Positions 5,115 through 6,708 of a DNA stretch of 6,708 bases are shown piece by piece. Source of the stretch: Actinomycetes bacterium. Its GTDB lineage: Bacteria; Actinomycetota; Actinomycetes; Propionibacteriales; Propionibacteriaceae. Position numbers and translations under genes: made by a program. Under the pieces are notes generated by a model that had not been told where the DNA came from, searched no databases, and was given only the letters and a program-made list of their open reading frames with translations. The stretch is from assembly GCA_023387135.1 (NCBI GenBank), contig JAEWIK010000247.1:1-6708 (forward strand), given 5' to 3'. The number at the start of each line of letters is the position of its first letter. The first letter of the stretch is position 1.

Positions 5115-5912
5115 GTGGTTCAACAGAGGCGCGAGAACGAGGCGGCGCCTGCCTGGCGACCGCCTCCGGCCCCGGCCGGGGTGAGGATCGGGACGTCGGG
5201 GTGGACGTACGGCAGTTGGCGCGGACCGGTGTACCCGCCTGAGGTTCGCGACCCGCAGCGGCTGGAGTTCTACGCCTCCGAGCTGTTCGACACCGTCGAA
5301 CTGAACGCGAGCTTCTACCGCTGGCCCGGCGACGCGTCGTTCCGCTCCTGGCGCCGGCGGCTCGCGCCGGGCTTCATGTTGACCGTCAAGGCTCCGCGCG
5401 TCCTCACCCACGCCAAGCGGCTGTACGAGCCGGAGTACTGGATCGACAGGATGCGCACCAGCCTGTCGATCCTGGAGGACAGGCTGGGAGTGCTGCTCGT
5501 CCAGCTCCCTCCTGGGCTCGCCCGCGACGACGCCCGGCTCGACTACTTCCTGCAGAAGCTGCCCGACGGGCTGCCGGTGGCAGTCGAGTTCCGGGACGAC
5601 TCCTGGCACCACGAGGAGGTGTTCTCGCTGCTCGAACGCCACGGCGCGGCCTACGTCGTCACCAGCGGCGCCGGGCTGCCGTGCATCCTGCGAGCCACCG
5701 CCGGCTTCGTCTACGTCCGCTTCCACGGCCCCGACGAGCACCACCTCTACGCGGGCAGCTACAGCGACGACTCCATGCGCTGGTGGGCCGACAGGATCGC
5801 CGAGTGGCGCGCGCAGGGCCTCGCCGTCCTGGCGTACTTCAACAACGACGCCGACGGCAACGCCGTGCGGAACGGCCTGGCGCTCAGGCACTTCGTCGCC
5901 CAGGCGTCCTGA
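5115..5912 (+). CDS. DUF72 domain-containing protein (YecE family)
   Basis: A 265-aa protein of the DUF72/YecE family, which adopts a TIM-barrel fold; no biochemical function is established for the family as far as I know. Family marks in order: IGTSGWTYGSW (25-35) with YPPE (40-43), ELNASFYRWP (62-71), FRSWRRR (76-82), TVKAPRVLTH (90-99), a long middle region with LLVQLPP (127-133) and VEFRDDSW (157-164), YVRFHG (200-205), and the C-terminal YFNNDADGNAVRNG (241-254). Length is typical. About 20 Pro/Ala-rich residues precede the conserved core; the strong Shine-Dalgarno at 5103-5111 supports starting at GTG 5115 rather than at an internal codon. It is divergent from the KmtR-like gene, so repression by that sensor is possible but unproven. 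No signal peptide or membrane segment is seen, so it is probably cytosolic. Confidence 0.92.
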   Translation: MVQQRRENEAAPAWRPPPAPAGVRIGTSGWTYGSWRGPVYPPEVRDPQRLEFYASELFDTVELNASFYRWPGDASFRSWRRRLAPGFMLTVKAPRVLTHAKRLYEPEYWIDRMRTSLSILEDRLGVLLVQLPPGLARDDARLDYFLQKLPDGLPVAVEFRDDSWHHEEVFSLLERHGAAYVVTSGAGLPCILRATAGFVYVRFHGPDEHHLYAGSYSDDSMRWWADRIAEWRAQGLAVLAYFNNDADGNAVRNGLALRHFVAQAS

Positions 5913-5952
5913 CGGCCCGGCCCCGGCCGCACGGCCCGAGGACGCGGCCCGG
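5913..5952. repeat. CGGCCCGG repeats between convergent genes
   Basis: This 40-bp gap separates the convergent DUF72 and ANTAR genes. CGGCCCGG occurs at both ends (5913-5920 and 5945-5952), and CGGCCCG occurs at 5932-5938. They are direct, not inverted, copies, and only a 4-bp GGCC/GGCC stem is evident, so no clear terminator can be assigned for either gene. Confidence 0.4.
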
Positions 5953-6675
5953 CTACCCGGCGGGCTCGGGGTCGCTGGGCAGCCTGCCGGTCTCCAGCAG
6001 CCGGCCGGCGACGTCACCGATCCGCGACTGCGTGTTGCGGGCCGCGCGGCGCAGCGCGTCGAAGGCCGTCACGGGGTCGATCCGGTCACGTGCCATGAGG
6101 TAGCCGACGCCGCGTTCGATGACCACCCGGTAGTCCAGCGCGTACTGCAACTGGTCGGCGAGTTCCTGGGCGTGGTGGGCGGCGAGCGCGGTCATCATCA
6201 TCGTGCCGACGAGGTCGCTGAACCGGGACAACGCGGCGAGCTCGCCGTCCTCCCACTCGTGGGGATGGTCACGGTAGACGTCGAGGGTGCCGACGGTGAT
6301 GCCGCCGAGCCTGACGGGCGACCCCAGCACGGCGTGCACTCCGCGCCCCGCCACCAGGGCGGCGAGCTCGGGCCAGCGCGGGTCGTTCTCGAGATCGGTG
6401 ACAGGCACCAGCCGGTTCGTGACGAAGGCCTCGGTGCACGGACCGCTGCCGGTCTCGCTCTCGGCGATCTCCAGCACTCGTCCGGGCCCGTCGGTCGCGG
6501 CGACGTACCGGGTGATGTTCTGGTCGTCGGCGATCATGATCCCGCTGCCTGACACGCCGAAGATGCCGACACAGGCGTCGGCCACCTCCCGCAGCGAGCT
6601 CATCAGTTCGCCAGGGTCGTTGCGCTCCGCCAGCCGATGCAGGCTCTTGGTCAGTTCCACTGGGTCAACAGGCAT
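5953..6675 (-). CDS. GAF and ANTAR domain protein, putative RNA-binding antiterminator
   Basis: A 240-aa protein with a sensory GAF domain followed by an ANTAR domain. ANTAR domains bind paired hairpins in nascent mRNA and prevent termination; GAF domains sense small ligands or redox state. The GAF domain spans about residues 20-165, with SGSGIMIADD, the GSGPCTEAF turn (76-84), VTDLENDPRWPE and GTLDVYRDHPHEW (129-141). The ANTAR domain spans about 172-229: the first helix carries YRVVIERGVGYLMAR (182-196), then AFDALRRAAR (204-213) and IGDVAGRLLE (219-228). This follows the family pattern VIxxAxGxLM...AF..LR..A, with Gly189 where Ala is usual. The ATG at 6675 is the only candidate start in view, but the frame stays open to the window edge and the nearest good Shine-Dalgarno (GAGGAGG, 6705 to 6699) is 23 nt upstream, too far, so the true start could lie outside. 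The RNA target is unknown. Confidence 0.88.
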   Translation of the reverse strand: MPVDPVELTKSLHRLAERNDPGELMSSLREVADACVGIFGVSGSGIMIADDQNITRYVAATDGPGRVLEIAESETGSGPCTEAFVTNRLVPVTDLENDPRWPELAALVAGRGVHAVLGSPVRLGGITVGTLDVYRDHPHEWEDGELAALSRFSDLVGTMMMTALAAHHAQELADQLQYALDYRVVIERGVGYLMARDRIDPVTAFDALRRAARNTQSRIGDVAGRLLETGRLPSDPEPAG

Positions 6676-6708
6676 GATGCGATCGGGGTGCCCCGCAGCC
6701 TCCTCGTC

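Noticed and set aside
4473..6017. A 514-codon open frame on the minus strand across the tRNA, ArsR and DUF72 genes
   Set aside because: It overlaps three well-supported genes, including the 3' half of a tRNA, and its composition is repetitive Arg/Gly/Pro/Ala, typical of a GC-driven shadow.
1..6708. Mobile element, phage, toxin-antitoxin, CRISPR or new defence system
   Set aside because: No transposase, integrase, terminal inverted repeats, repeat-spacer pattern or toxin-like small gene pair is seen. The tRNA is not followed by a duplicated 3' end that would mark an attachment site, and base composition is even throughout.

Overview
This looks like chromosomal DNA of a high-GC, mycothiol-producing actinobacterium. 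The main evidence is a recognisable mshC (a mycothiol-pathway gene essentially confined to Actinomycetota), a KmtR-like ArsR metal sensor, a GAF-ANTAR protein, strong G/C preference at third codon positions, and a tRNA whose CCA end is not encoded. The order Streptosporangiales or a relative would fit, but I cannot fix the genus from sequence alone.

Layout. Positions 1-1052 (minus) hold mshC, cut by the window edge so that its C-terminus is missing. A short divergent promoter region (1053-1140) separates it from a plus-strand pair: uppP (1141-1962), then an aldo/keto reductase (1964-2938) that starts one base after the uppP stop and is probably translationally coupled. An M20-family metallopeptidase (2948-4261, minus) converges on this pair with a 9-bp gap. 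A tRNA-Leu(GAG) gene (4423-4507, plus) follows, with its own extended -10 promoter, a hairpin in the leader and a hairpin terminator downstream. Next come a KmtR-like ArsR/SmtB metal sensor (4631-5011, minus), a divergent DUF72 gene (5115-5912, plus) with a full-consensus Shine-Dalgarno, and a convergent GAF-ANTAR putative antiterminator (5953-6675, minus).

How the genes work together. MshC and UppP are housekeeping enzymes of thiol and cell-wall lipid-carrier metabolism. From memory, mshC, uppP and a DapE-like M20 peptidase also sit near each other in Mycobacterium tuberculosis (Rv2130c, Rv2136c, Rv2141c), so the left half looks like conserved actinobacterial synteny. The right half is a set of single-gene units: a nickel/cobalt-type sensor with no metal transporter in view, a DUF72 protein of unknown function and a signalling antiterminator.

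I found no mobile element, CRISPR array, phage gene or defence system. The observations most worth checking are a leader sequence upstream of the tRNA that perfectly complements the tRNA's 5' acceptor strand, a probably leaderless mshC whose -35 element overlaps that of uppP, an unusual residue beside the MshC zinc ligand, and the KmtR-type ligand set of the ArsR protein.
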